A stretch of 62,000 bases of DNA from Selaginella moellendorffii (lineage: Eukaryota > Streptophyta > Lycopodiopsida > Selaginellales > Selaginellaceae): NCBI RefSeq assembly GCF_000143415.4, contig NW_003314378.1, positions 79,039 to 141,038 of the forward strand, read 5' to 3'. This document shows positions 23,050 through 32,211 of the stretch, one piece after another (the stretch's first letter is position 1; the number at the start of each line of letters is the position of its first letter). The notes below the pieces were generated by a model, which saw only the letters and a program-made list of their open reading frames with translations, searched no databases and was not told the DNA's origin. The position numbers and the translations under genes were made by a program.

Positions 23050-23737
23050 AACTTGAAGCCGATCAGGACTAAGAATAACTTGATCCTGTTGATCGAAGGC
23101 AGGATTACCAGGCTTGAGATTGAGATAGGAGCGCCTTGAAAGAGCATCAGGAAGGCCTTGAAGCTTTCCAGGTCTATACTTGATAACAAAGTTAAACCGA
23201 CTTAGGAATTGTGCCCACCTTGCTTGACGATGGCTTAAAACTCGGGAAGTGGCAAAGTACTCGAGATTTTTGTGATCCGTCTAGACTGTTGTTTGATGGC
23301 CCGCCCCTTCCAAGAAACGGCGCCACTCTCCAAAGGAATCCACAATGGCAAGGAGCTCCTTGTCGTGGATTTCGTAATTGATCTCCACAGGCTGGAATTT
23401 CCGAGAATGGAAAGCGACCAAATGAAATTCTTGATCCGCTCCGAGTTGAGACAACACAGCACCGATGGCAAAGTTGGAGGCGTCAACCTCGATGAAGAAA
23501 GGTTGTAAGGAATCAGCATGGATCAAGACGGGAGCAGAACTGAAGGCCACCTTGAGTGTGTCGAAGGCCTGTTGGGCAACAGCAGACCAAGAGAAGGGAA
23601 CATCCTTGCGAGTGAGATGCGTGAAAGGAAGGACAATGTCAGAGTAGTGATCAATGAATTTGCGGTAAAAGTTGGCGAAGCCAAGGAAAACCTGAACGTC
23701 CGACATTGATTGTGGAGACTCCCATTCAAGAATAGTC
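23050..23737 (-). pseudogene. Chromovirus RT connection and RNase H
   Basis: The minus strand reads VQVFLGFANFYRKFI (connection, about 23660-23700), then EVDASNFAIGAVLSQLG (RNase H Asp), YEIHDKELLAIV (Glu) and TDHKNLEYF (Asp, about 23255-23275). A stop TAG stands in the position of the usual Trp just before TDH. RARW- and PDALSR-like motifs follow down to 23100. Confidence 0.85.
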
Positions 23738-23931
23738 TGTAAGCAACCAAAGGGAACGATTCGAGAGACGATCTATGGGGTTCAAATATAGAGGGAAAGG
23801 GCCCATGAACAAGAGTGCACCCCTTTTTCCAATTGGTTAAGGGTCTTGGGATATTTGGGGTTAAGTGTCCTTGGGCTTGAATAGTACTGGGTTGGGTGAC
23901 CTCCTGGGAAGTCCAAACTCAGGAGCTTACA
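23738..23931 (+). mobile_element. Solo LTR of the TRIM family, TSD TAGTC
   Basis: 194 bp, TGTAAGC...GCTTACA, orientation opposite to the 20-kb copy. Flanked on both sides by TAGTC (23733-23737 and 23932-23936). It interrupts the chromovirus between RT and the connection region, so it is younger than the chromovirus insertion. Confidence 0.9.
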
Positions 23932-23936
23932 TAGTC

Positions 23937-24994
23937 TTGACTTTGGTAGGATCCATCGTGATACCCTCAGGAGAACATAGTCTTTGGAACTCCACAGACT
24001 GCTGATCGAAGGAACATTTCTCAAGCTTCGTGTATAGGCCGTGTTCTCGCAACTTCGCCAGCACCTTGCGTACATGTTCATCGTGCTCCTCCTAAGTTTT
24101 TGAGTAGATGAGGATGTCATCGAGGTAGACAACGACCACCATTTGATCAAGAAACTCCCGAAAGACGTCGTTCGCCATGTGTTGGAAAACTGCTGGAGCA
24201 TTTGTCAAGCCAAATGGCATGACAGTGTACTCAAAGTGGCCATAGCGGGTTCGGAACGCAGTCTTCCATTCATCACCAAGTCAGATCCGGATCAGGTTGT
24301 ATGCTCCACGGAGGTTAATCTTGGTGAAGAAGTGGGCACCGCCGAGGCGTTCCAATAGGTCCGAGATTAGGGGCAGCAGATAACGGTTCCGAACAGTCAC
24401 TTTGTTCAAACCTTGGTAGTCGATGACTAGCCGCAAACTCCCATCCTTCTTCTTGACAAAGAAGACAGGCGCTCCAGCCGGGGACTGCGAATGCTAAATG
24501 TACCCTGAGGCAAGGTTCTCATCCACATACTCTTTGAGGGCCTTAAGCTCGGACGGGGATAGCCCGTAAATAGGCCCCCACAGAGGTGACGCTCCTTCCT
24601 GTAAATCAATGGGACAGTCATAAGGTCAATGAACAGGCAGTACATTAGCTTTTTTCTTGTCAAACACATCCCCAAAATCATGATACTTCTCAAGAAGACT
24701 GACAGGAGAAACATGCAAAGCAAAAAGGAAAATAGGTTCTTCATGAAGGAGTTCTTTCATAGTGATTGTGGAGATTCAAGGAGGTGTACGACTAAATGGA
24801 ATGATGAGACGAGGATATTGTCCAGTGTAAGATGGAAGAGAGGAAAAAGAAGAGGGTGAAAACTTCGTAGAGTCAGGAACAGAACCCCGATTTGAGTTTA
24901 GGGAACTTTTCCTGATTCGGACTCGATGAACAGCAGGGGAAGCCGTGGGAGATGGTGATGTGGGAGAGATGAGCTATAATTCCTTCCAACAGAT
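23937..24994 (-). pseudogene. Chromovirus reverse transcriptase
   Basis: The minus strand reads [19 protein letters not shown] (about 24415-24470), [38 protein letters not shown] and [14 protein letters not shown]. The catalytic YLDD codons lie at 24116-24127. Several stops (for example in the fingers at about 24490) and a frameshift near 24760 break it. Confidence 0.85.
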
Positions 24995-25534
24995 CTAAGG
25001 CTGATGTAGTTGGAACCAAGGAAGATCGAGCACCACAGAGGAGGACTTGCTGTTGATGATGTTGAAGGCGATATCAGTGACGGTGGACCCGATGTGTACT
25101 CGAACAGGCAACGTTTCCCTAAGTCCAGAAGATGGAGACACAAAATGCCCGCCGATGCCTTCAACCCTTAGATCCCGTATGGTAGGAGAAAGAGGAACGT
25201 GATGTCGGGCAGCAAAGTCCGTGTCCATGAAGCAGGAAGTTGCACCCGAGTCCAGTAGCGCCAAAGCCTTGAGTCCTGATTGTCCGGTGAAAGAAAGGAG
25301 ACATGGGACATGGAAGTTGCGGGAATTGGTGGTGGCTTTGATGAAAGGTGGTGAGGAGCTTGATAAAGAAGAAAAGTGATTTTTATTCGGGGAGTCCAAA
25401 CAAACAGCTCCTACTCTGTTTGGACAGGGTCGTTTCCCAACTGCAACAGAGGTGGATTTTGAGGCAGAGTGAATTCGAGCAGTCGGGGAGGCTTCTTGGG
25501 ACACACAGCTACTTTGTGATTAGGATCAGCACAG
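24995..25534 (-). pseudogene. Chromovirus zinc-knuckle tail and aspartic protease
   Basis: The minus strand begins with the second half of a CCHC knuckle (YCADPNHKVAVCPKK); its first half lies at 38971-38985, across the 13.4-kb insertion. The protease follows: LALLDSGATSCFMDTDFA (active-site Asp-Ser-Gly) near 25220-25270, VEGIGG, then VVLDLPWFQLHQP near 25000-25020. Confidence 0.85.
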
Positions 25535-25538
25535 TAGA

Positions 25539-25562
25539 AAGCTTTATTTCGTTAAAGTGGGA
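25539..25562 (+). repeat. Left terminal inverted repeat
   Basis: 24 bp beginning AAGCTTTATTTCGTTAAAGT. One mismatch to the right TIR (sixth base). The sequence just inside (ending GTAAAATGGGA) partly echoes the end of the TIR. Confidence 0.9.
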
Positions 25563-26081
25563 TTTATTCAGTAAAATGGGACTAGGTACAAATTTTCAAG
25601 TATTTGAAAATGACGTGAAATTATATGTTTTTTGTCCAGGGGCTAGACATATCTGGGGCATGGTGACTAGCGCGGTGACTTTGTGTCCAGACTGAGTCCA
25701 TCTGGTTGTATAATAAATCTCATTGTTAAGGTGAACAAGCCAAATCTGAAGCTAAAGAAGAGCGATGGCATGCGCGCACACACTATTTGTTTGTTCATTG
25801 AGTGTGTGGTGAGCTTTCCAAGATGAACGTCATTCCTATTAGCCAGACATATAACTTAATGGTGAGAACATTTAGATATTATTCAATGTTATCTTTTTCT
25901 AACGAATCTAATTGTGAAGGTGTAGCAAGAGGCATTGCTAGTCTAGAGAAGTCATTTAACTCATTTGACCCTTAGTGTATTTTCATGAAACTAAATAACA
26001 TTCATATTATTAAGGAATTTCTCTAGTACCTTTTTTTTACGACATAGAGGCTTGCATTTCTTTCAAAGGTGATTTAGTAAA

Positions 26082-27096
26082 AGGCCTGAGGGCACATGCC
26101 ATTCTATTTCTCAGACCGGTATTAAGATATACTAGTGCAAAGGGAAAAAGGTATTTGGTGATCAAGTAAATGGCATGAGGGCACACGCCATTATAAGCCT
26201 AAGCGCTAGTGGACACCTCCTTTTTGGTACTCTCAGCGGTACTATCATCCTTCTCCGGGTCAGTTGTTTTGCTTTGGATTGTTGTCTCTGACGTTACTGG
26301 GGCGTTCTCGATAGTTGTTAATGTTGCCGTTTGTTCAGAAAAATGATCACTTGGAGTATAGTACGGGGAGTTTGGAAGACTTATATATTCTACATCTTCA
26401 CCTATCTCCTTCTCCGTCTCCTTTTCTGCCTCACTTACAGATTTTGTGCTTGCCATGAGAACGCTCTTCACCCTAAAATATGGAGTTCGTTGTGTTATAA
26501 AAGGAAACCAACACACACGCTGCAAGGGAATGATGGTACATAAAGCACGTAAGCCCACAATATGGGTTTATGTGCCATTAATATGGGCCACACGCCATAT
26601 TATTAGATTTATGCACGTGTGATTGGTAAATGCATATGTCACATCATCTTTGTTTTACCTCACACACTATATCAGGCCTAATGAACCATATCACATGTGC
26701 GCACATGCTATATATATGGAGAAGTATTATGCAAGGATAGAAAAATTCAATGCATGATTGTGGAGAACAATGGCATGAAGCCACATGCTAAATAACATTT
26801 TAGAGAAAGAATTAAAATAGAAACATGCAAACAGTACTGAGTGGACCAAGACTTAGAAGTGCACAATTGAATGAGGTATTTCTAATAAATATTTCACTCA
26901 CCTCATATAGGAATGGCTACCACTCTCAAATGGCATATCGCCTCATGCCATCACCTCGCAATTTGTTATAACAATCCGATGAATTCATATTCGGCTTGTT
27001 CACCTTGAACTTTAAGTAAGATTTGCTAGAACAACTAAGAATTTATACTTGTTATTTGTATCATCTCACCTAGGAATGGCGTAAGGCCACATGCCA
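26082..27096. repeat. Palindrome copies 1-6 in the left arm of the transposon
   Basis: Copies of the 20-bp palindrome at 26082-26101, 26171-26190, about 26580-26601 (degenerate), 26771-26790, 26931-26950 and 27077-27096. Typical copy: TGGCATGAGGGCACACGCCA. Spacing is irregular (about 90-320 bp) and the DNA between copies shares no extended homology that I can see. Confidence 0.85.
26199..26456 (-). CDS. Small acidic Ser/Thr-rich protein or exon, 85 aa
   Basis: The frame starts at an ATG at 26456 (MASTKSVSEAEKE) and runs to a TGA at 26199, rich in Glu, Ser and Thr with no recognisable domain. A longer frame begins upstream at 26558 but would include sequence with palindrome-related repeats. 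It lies between palindrome copies downstream of the transposase gene on the same strand, so it could be a further exon of that gene rather than a separate gene. Confidence 0.35.
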   Translation of the reverse strand: MASTKSVSEAEKETEKEIGEDVEYISLPNSPYYTPSDHFSEQTATLTTIENAPVTSETTIQSKTTDPEKDDSTAESTKKEVSTSA

Positions 27097-29995
27097 TCAC
27101 GCCTCCTCTGATTCAGATTCGGATTGTTCACCTTGAAATAAAATACATTAGAAACTTAGTAAAGGAATATTAATGAATCTCACCTTGAACCCGGGTTATG
27201 AATGCTCTTGCTGCATCTCTTGCATGGTCTGGCAAGGTGATGGTGGCACTCTGCTTCCGCATCCAACCATGCACAACATTATCCACCGATATGCTCATGC
27301 TGGGATCCCTTGGATTCAGCACCCATCTCTTTTCTAGGCAATCCTTCATATATCCGGAACTTGGCTTGAACCACTCCACAATTACATTGAAGGAGTTAGT
27401 TTCCGCGTCCTCCTCTGCATCAGTGATGCAGCGCCCCACCCATATCATTTGTTTTTTATTACTGGGTCTGACAAGCACGACCATTCCTTTGCAGACCTGT
27501 ACTGGATTGAATGCTGAATCCGGCTTCTTGTTCCTCTGCCCACAATAGTGATCCTCAACATCGTTATCTGTCACTGCATTTCCAGAGGACATTGTTCCGC
27601 TACTATCTGGTGCTCTGGGTTCTGGCCAAAAGGACTCTTCCAATTCTTCATATACAACCGGCCCATTTTGGATAGCAGATATAATCTTCTCCCAGTATTC
27701 GAGCAAAGGCTTGCACCTCTGAAAATAGGATTCTCCACCAAACACCAACCCCCTCTTCCAGAAGGCAATATGCTGTCTAATCCCGGCCACTATACTTTCC
27801 TGGTCTTTGAGTCCATCCGGGTGCATCGGCCATGGGGAACCCTGAGGAATCATAGGTTCCCCAGTTATGGGATCTCTCTTGAAGAGTTCAATGCCGTCCA
27901 CTGGCAGCCACACTGTGTCCCATTCTCTCATCTTGTACCTCATCACTGGAGCACCGTCACGCATGCTGAAATGAAACTGAAGAGGCTTGGAGTGGCCAAT
28001 CAGCGTTTCGGATCCGTCCCTGATGTAGCCTCCTACAAACCCCTTAAAGTCTGGAACCCCTGTCACAAGTGCAGCTTCAACAGTGCCTTTGATGCAATTT
28101 TGGAATTCATCGTAGAGTTGTGGGAGGGTGAGGACATTGGATCGCCGGAGGGACTCTGCCAGGTGACTGAACATGGCATCGACGTCTTCATGAGTGTGCC
28201 CAACCATGAGAAAGCCAAGTGTAACCGTTTCAAATATGCCTTTGGCAACAAGCATCGCCAAGTACGCGAAGACATACATGTTTTTGTTCTCACTGCCAGC
28301 ATTGTCTGTTTGGAGCAGAAGATGGGGTGGAAGGCCACATCGGCCGCAAGAACTTCCTTGAGATTCTACTTCGTTTGGATGAGGCTGTGCATTCACCGGG
28401 CGACCAGCCTCGTCGGAATGGCATGAGGCCTCACGTGATAACCCTACAATCTGACGGCCAACATATTCACTAGGATGGCATGGGGCCCCACGCAATACTG
28501 CAAGCCTTTGCTCCTCCTCCAGCTGAACCCTGTATGGGGTTCGATCGACAAGGGCCTTATGCAAGGGTTGGCCGTTCAACTCAGTCTGTGCACTTTGCAG
28601 AGACCTTAAGTGTTTTGCTAGGGACGCAATCATCATGTTTGCACCCCTGCCACCCCATAGAGGTACAAAGAAGTTCCCATAGTTCTGGGCACCATGCCCA
28701 TGAGCGATTATGCCAAACAGAGACACAGGCAGCTGTATGGATGAAGAGATTGCCTTGGGGGCAGGATTGAGTCGAGGTAAGCACGTCTTTTTCTGGTCCA
28801 TTTTGTCGTGGATGATGCAAAGGTAAGAGTCAGGTCTCTCCATGGAGAGAATCCTGTTATGATAATATGCAATCCTGCAGCTTCTCTGTTCGATGTTGTG
28901 GTCGAGCCACCTTCTAACCAACGTCTCTCGCTCTTGAGCGATGCAAGAATTCTTCGACAAAGCCATTTTGATAGCAGTGCACTCATCACACTTTGAAAAG
29001 CTGGAGTACTTTCCTATACTCACATCCCTGAACCTGTTGCTCCATAATCTACTAAATCTAGATTGGCTCAGCTTCCTGTAGCCATTACTCTAGAGTTCCC
29101 GATTCACATCTTCCAATATGGCCCCCTTGGTATACATGGAAGGGAGAACTCGTTGGGTGTCTCGAGTTCCATCTTCCAAGAGGCAGGTTTTATGTGGTTG
29201 CTGCTCGCTACATGTCTCGACAAACCTCTTGAAGATTGCCTCTCCATATACAACATGACCCCTGGTTTTGTGAGTACCGTCGTTCCCATGGACTGCCTGT
29301 TGAACCCTTTGTTCCTCGAACTCAGTTTTGATTCTGTAGAATGTGGTTCGAGGGACTCCATAAATGATTCTCCATGCCTTCATGCAGACCAAACCCCTCT
29401 GGAAGACCATGCCCCCCACCTGATGTTCTGAAGCATCAACAGATGACCGTAATGCCTCATACACAAAATTGCGAGCTGCCTTCCAGGACAATGTCTTGTA
29501 TCTTGCTCTCTCCTCTTCAATAGCATCCCAATCAGTATGTTGACAGCACCTCCTCTTGCAACAAGCAACTGTCGAGACCATTCGAACGTCCATCGCCATT
29601 TTTTGCCTTTTTGGTTCGTTGCTCAGATCCCTTTGGCTGCGCTTTAGGAAGGTGTACTTTCTTTTCCCATGAAGAGATGTTCTGTCATCAGTTGTAGTGG
29701 TGTTTGATTGTGAATCCTTCACATTCTCAAACACTAAGTGCCTCAATTTCCACCACACAATGCTTCCAATAGTCAGACTGTTTTCTTCTGTGTCAATAAC
29801 CTCTAAAATCGCAACTCCAATATCATCCCAGCCCAATTCTTGATTAGCAACCACATCTCTTGGATCGACAACTGTGGCTAAGCCCTCAGCTACCACCTCC
29901 CCCTCGGGGTTGTTTAGAAACACCTTTGCCTGAATCCATGTAGCACGGTTCTTAAGATCCACGGAGGGAACATGCGTCGCACTTGCGGAGGCCAT
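27097..29995 (-). CDS. DDE-like transposase of the 13.4-kb element (one in-frame stop)
   Basis: Start ATG at 29995 (MASASATHVPSVDLKN). The frame runs to 27184, then a 52-bp phase-1 intron (27132-27183, GTGAGA...TTTCAAG) and a last exon (27097-27131, GEQSESESEEA) to TGA: 949 codons including stops. One TAG at 29090-29092 is the only break. The N-terminal half has a Cys/His cluster (CCKRRCCQH), a helix-turn-helix-like GVPRTTFYRIKTEFEEQ, and a CxxC (KCDEC) near residue 333. The core has IIHDKMDQKKTCLP, then HGHGAQNYGNFFVPLWGGRG, LLLQTDNAGSENKN and VGHTHEDVDAMFSHLAESL. DxMDQ-KT, TDN-x-x-x-NKN and GHTHEDVDxxF are a recurrent set in a family of eukaryotic mobile-element proteins with an RNase H-like fold; the acidic residues are candidates for catalysis. 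Two palindrome copies lie within the coding region (28419, 28476), perhaps as retained mini-introns. Confidence 0.75.
29090..29092 (-). other. In-frame TAG stop in the transposase
   Basis: The frame is open for 301 codons before it and more than 600 after it, in the same phase. It may be a single inactivating mutation. Without it the protein would be close to 948 residues. Confidence 0.8.
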
Positions 29996-30063
29996 TCTGA
30001 AAATGCAGAAAACAAAAAATGATTGGAGAATGGCCTAAATCATAACATACCAAACAACCTCAA

Positions 30064-30250
30064 TAGCATGAGGCCACATGCCATTATTCAAACATGCTAT
30101 TGACACCCATGTGAAATTTCGCATTCACAAAATTGGCATGAGGCCTCATGCCATCTTGATAAACACACAGCTACAGGCAGGTAAAGAAACTATTGGCAAT
30201 ATGCTAGTGATGAACTTGCAAGCCCCAAGATGGCATGAGCCCTCATACCA
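30064..30250. repeat. Palindrome cluster with one perfect 20-bp copy
   Basis: Copies at 30064-30083, 30134-30153 and 30231-30250, about 70-97 bp apart, immediately upstream of the transposase start. The middle copy, TGGCATGAGGCCTCATGCCA, is a perfect palindrome. Confidence 0.9.
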
Positions 30251-30254
30251 TTAG

Positions 30255-30432
30255 TGGTACCGTAGCGCCGCTCGCACCACTGCAACTGCTCGTAGCGCCG
30301 CTTGCACAAACTGCCACTCGCATAAACTGCCGCTCGCAATGGCGCTCGCAATGCCGCAACCGCTCGTAGACGCATAAACCACAGCTCACAACGCCGCTTA
30401 CACAAGCAGCGCTCACTGCGCTCAGCGGAACC
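30255..30432. repeat. GC-rich minisatellite with CGCCGCTCGCA-type units
   Basis: Irregular tandem array of units such as GTAGCGCCGCTCGCACAAACTG in an otherwise AT-rich region. A related array with the same CGCTCGCA core lies at 31855-32000, on the other side of the presumed divergent promoter. Confidence 0.75.
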
Positions 30433-30449
30433 AAGAACACGGCGCACAA

Positions 30450-32211
30450 AAATGATAGACCTAGGAATGAGTTCGAGAATTCAAAAATAACACACGCTTG
30501 AACGTCACATCAAATCCTCTGATAAACCAGATCTTATGATTCCTCTGACAAATTTCAAACTGAGTAGCTTCTAGACTTTGCTGTCGGACGTTGAGCTTTG
30601 TCACATCATGTCCTTGCCTCAATCCAGCTATGCCATGTCAGTGATTCGAACTTTGCCATGCCATGTCAGCGATCCGCGCCAAGATTATTCGCCGTGTAAA
30701 GGAATAATTATACTGTGTGTGTACGTACATTTATGGCAATATAAGGCCACACGCCATTCAAAGAATAATGCTAGTCGAGCATTTTTTGGTGCATTTTTGG
30801 GTTCAAAATTGCATAATCCCACACGCTATAAAGTTTACCTGTACCAAAAATAGAAACAGCTTTATTTACTTGGGAATTTAAGTGGTTGAGGCATTTTTAA
30901 ACTTACAAACACATGCCCTACTTACATTCCTTTGGTTGCTTAAAATTCAAAAATATTATAAACCTTTCTTTTTGCATTTTCAATGTTTTCAATTATGGTT
31001 TTTGATTTTCGCAGGACCAGCCTAGTAATCTATTTGCATCCCGTCATGTTTATAGCTAGCTTTCGTTTGTCCCCTTCGCTAGCCTGAATCTGCTCGGCAT
31101 CTGCCTCTTATAGCATTTGCCCAGAAAGGGCATCTTTCTTCACGCAACATTTGCCACATGTTTAGGGTTTAGGGTTTAGCAATTCAATAGCTTGATAAAC
31201 ATGTAAATACAGAACTTGATGCAAAATCCTTTGATATGTCACAATGCCCCTAGGACCATAAACACATTTCAATAGAGAGGGTCCTTTCATTTCATAACTC
31301 CTTACGTAGATCTTGGTGAAACCAGAGTTAGTGAAGTTGGTTTCTTGTGATCCCACATCTGATTGTGATGTCCCTTTGCAGTGTCAATGGAAAGGTCAAT
31401 GCACACCAAACTGTAGAATCTTGGAGCAAAATAACAGTCGGATCTATAGCAAATGCCCCTGAAACATTGTAAGGCTCGTGTGGTCTCATGTGGTGTCCGA
31501 TCGAGATGCTTCTTTGCAGGGTCATCAAGAAGGACATTGTATACCATTCTTTATTTAGCTGAACATCTGGCATTTTTGGAAATACAAGATGCTTTGGAAT
31601 ATCCAATCATGCATGGTATAAATATAGCGAGGGTATTAAATGATATCCCAATCATGATCTTTCTTTTGGATTTCGCGTGCATGCAGTCCGAGGAATGATG
31701 ACGTTGTGGATTTCTTTTGGATTTCATGTGCATGCATGTGCGCGGCGATCCAGAAAATAATGGTGGCGCCCAAGTCCGAGGAATGATGACGTTGCGGGAT
31801 TACCAACCGTCGTGGCATTTCGTGCGTGTGAGGTTAGGTTTTGCATTTTTCTTCGTACTCGCGCTCGCATCACGCTCCCACTCGCGATCACGCTCACATT
31901 CGCGCTCATCTACCTTCTCTACAGGTTTCTCGTGTGCATCGGCGTCCACTCGCGCTTGCATCACACTCGCGCTCGCATCGCGCTCGTGTGCATCGGCGTC
32001 CACTTCAAGACACACCCAGTTTGTAACTTCGCCGCCAACTCCGCCGCCCACTCTGCCACCCACACGCAGCCCACTTGGCGTCCCGGGAGATTTCAGCGCC
32101 ACTCTCCAACTGTAAGTGGCAGAGTAGCCTTGCTGCTACGATCCGCTGCACACACAGTGCACATTCGCCAGCGAGTCCGGCCTCGATTGTCACGCCTCCA
32201 TTCGGCTTCAA
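30450..32211. promoter_or_regulatory. Presumed shared control region between the divergent transposon genes
   Basis: The minus gene starts at 29995 and the plus gene at about 32212. The 2.2 kb between them has no convincing gene. It holds palindrome-related copies at about 30734 and 30816, a short telomere-like run (TTTAGGG three times, 31163-31180), small direct repeats (TCTTTTGGATTTC at about 31660 and 31708; CCGAGGAATGATGACGTTG at about 31687 and 31780) and GC-rich CGCTCGCA arrays at both edges. Promoter function is inferred only from the divergent layout. Confidence 0.35.
31855..32000. repeat. Second CGCTCGCA-type minisatellite
   Basis: Units like CGCTCGCATCACGCTC repeat with variation. 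Together with 30255-30432 it frames the intergenic region. Confidence 0.7.

Noticed and set aside
27548-28426. 292-codon plus-strand frame across the transposase
   Set aside because: Antisense shadow; the minus strand carries the DDE-like motifs and a valid intron.
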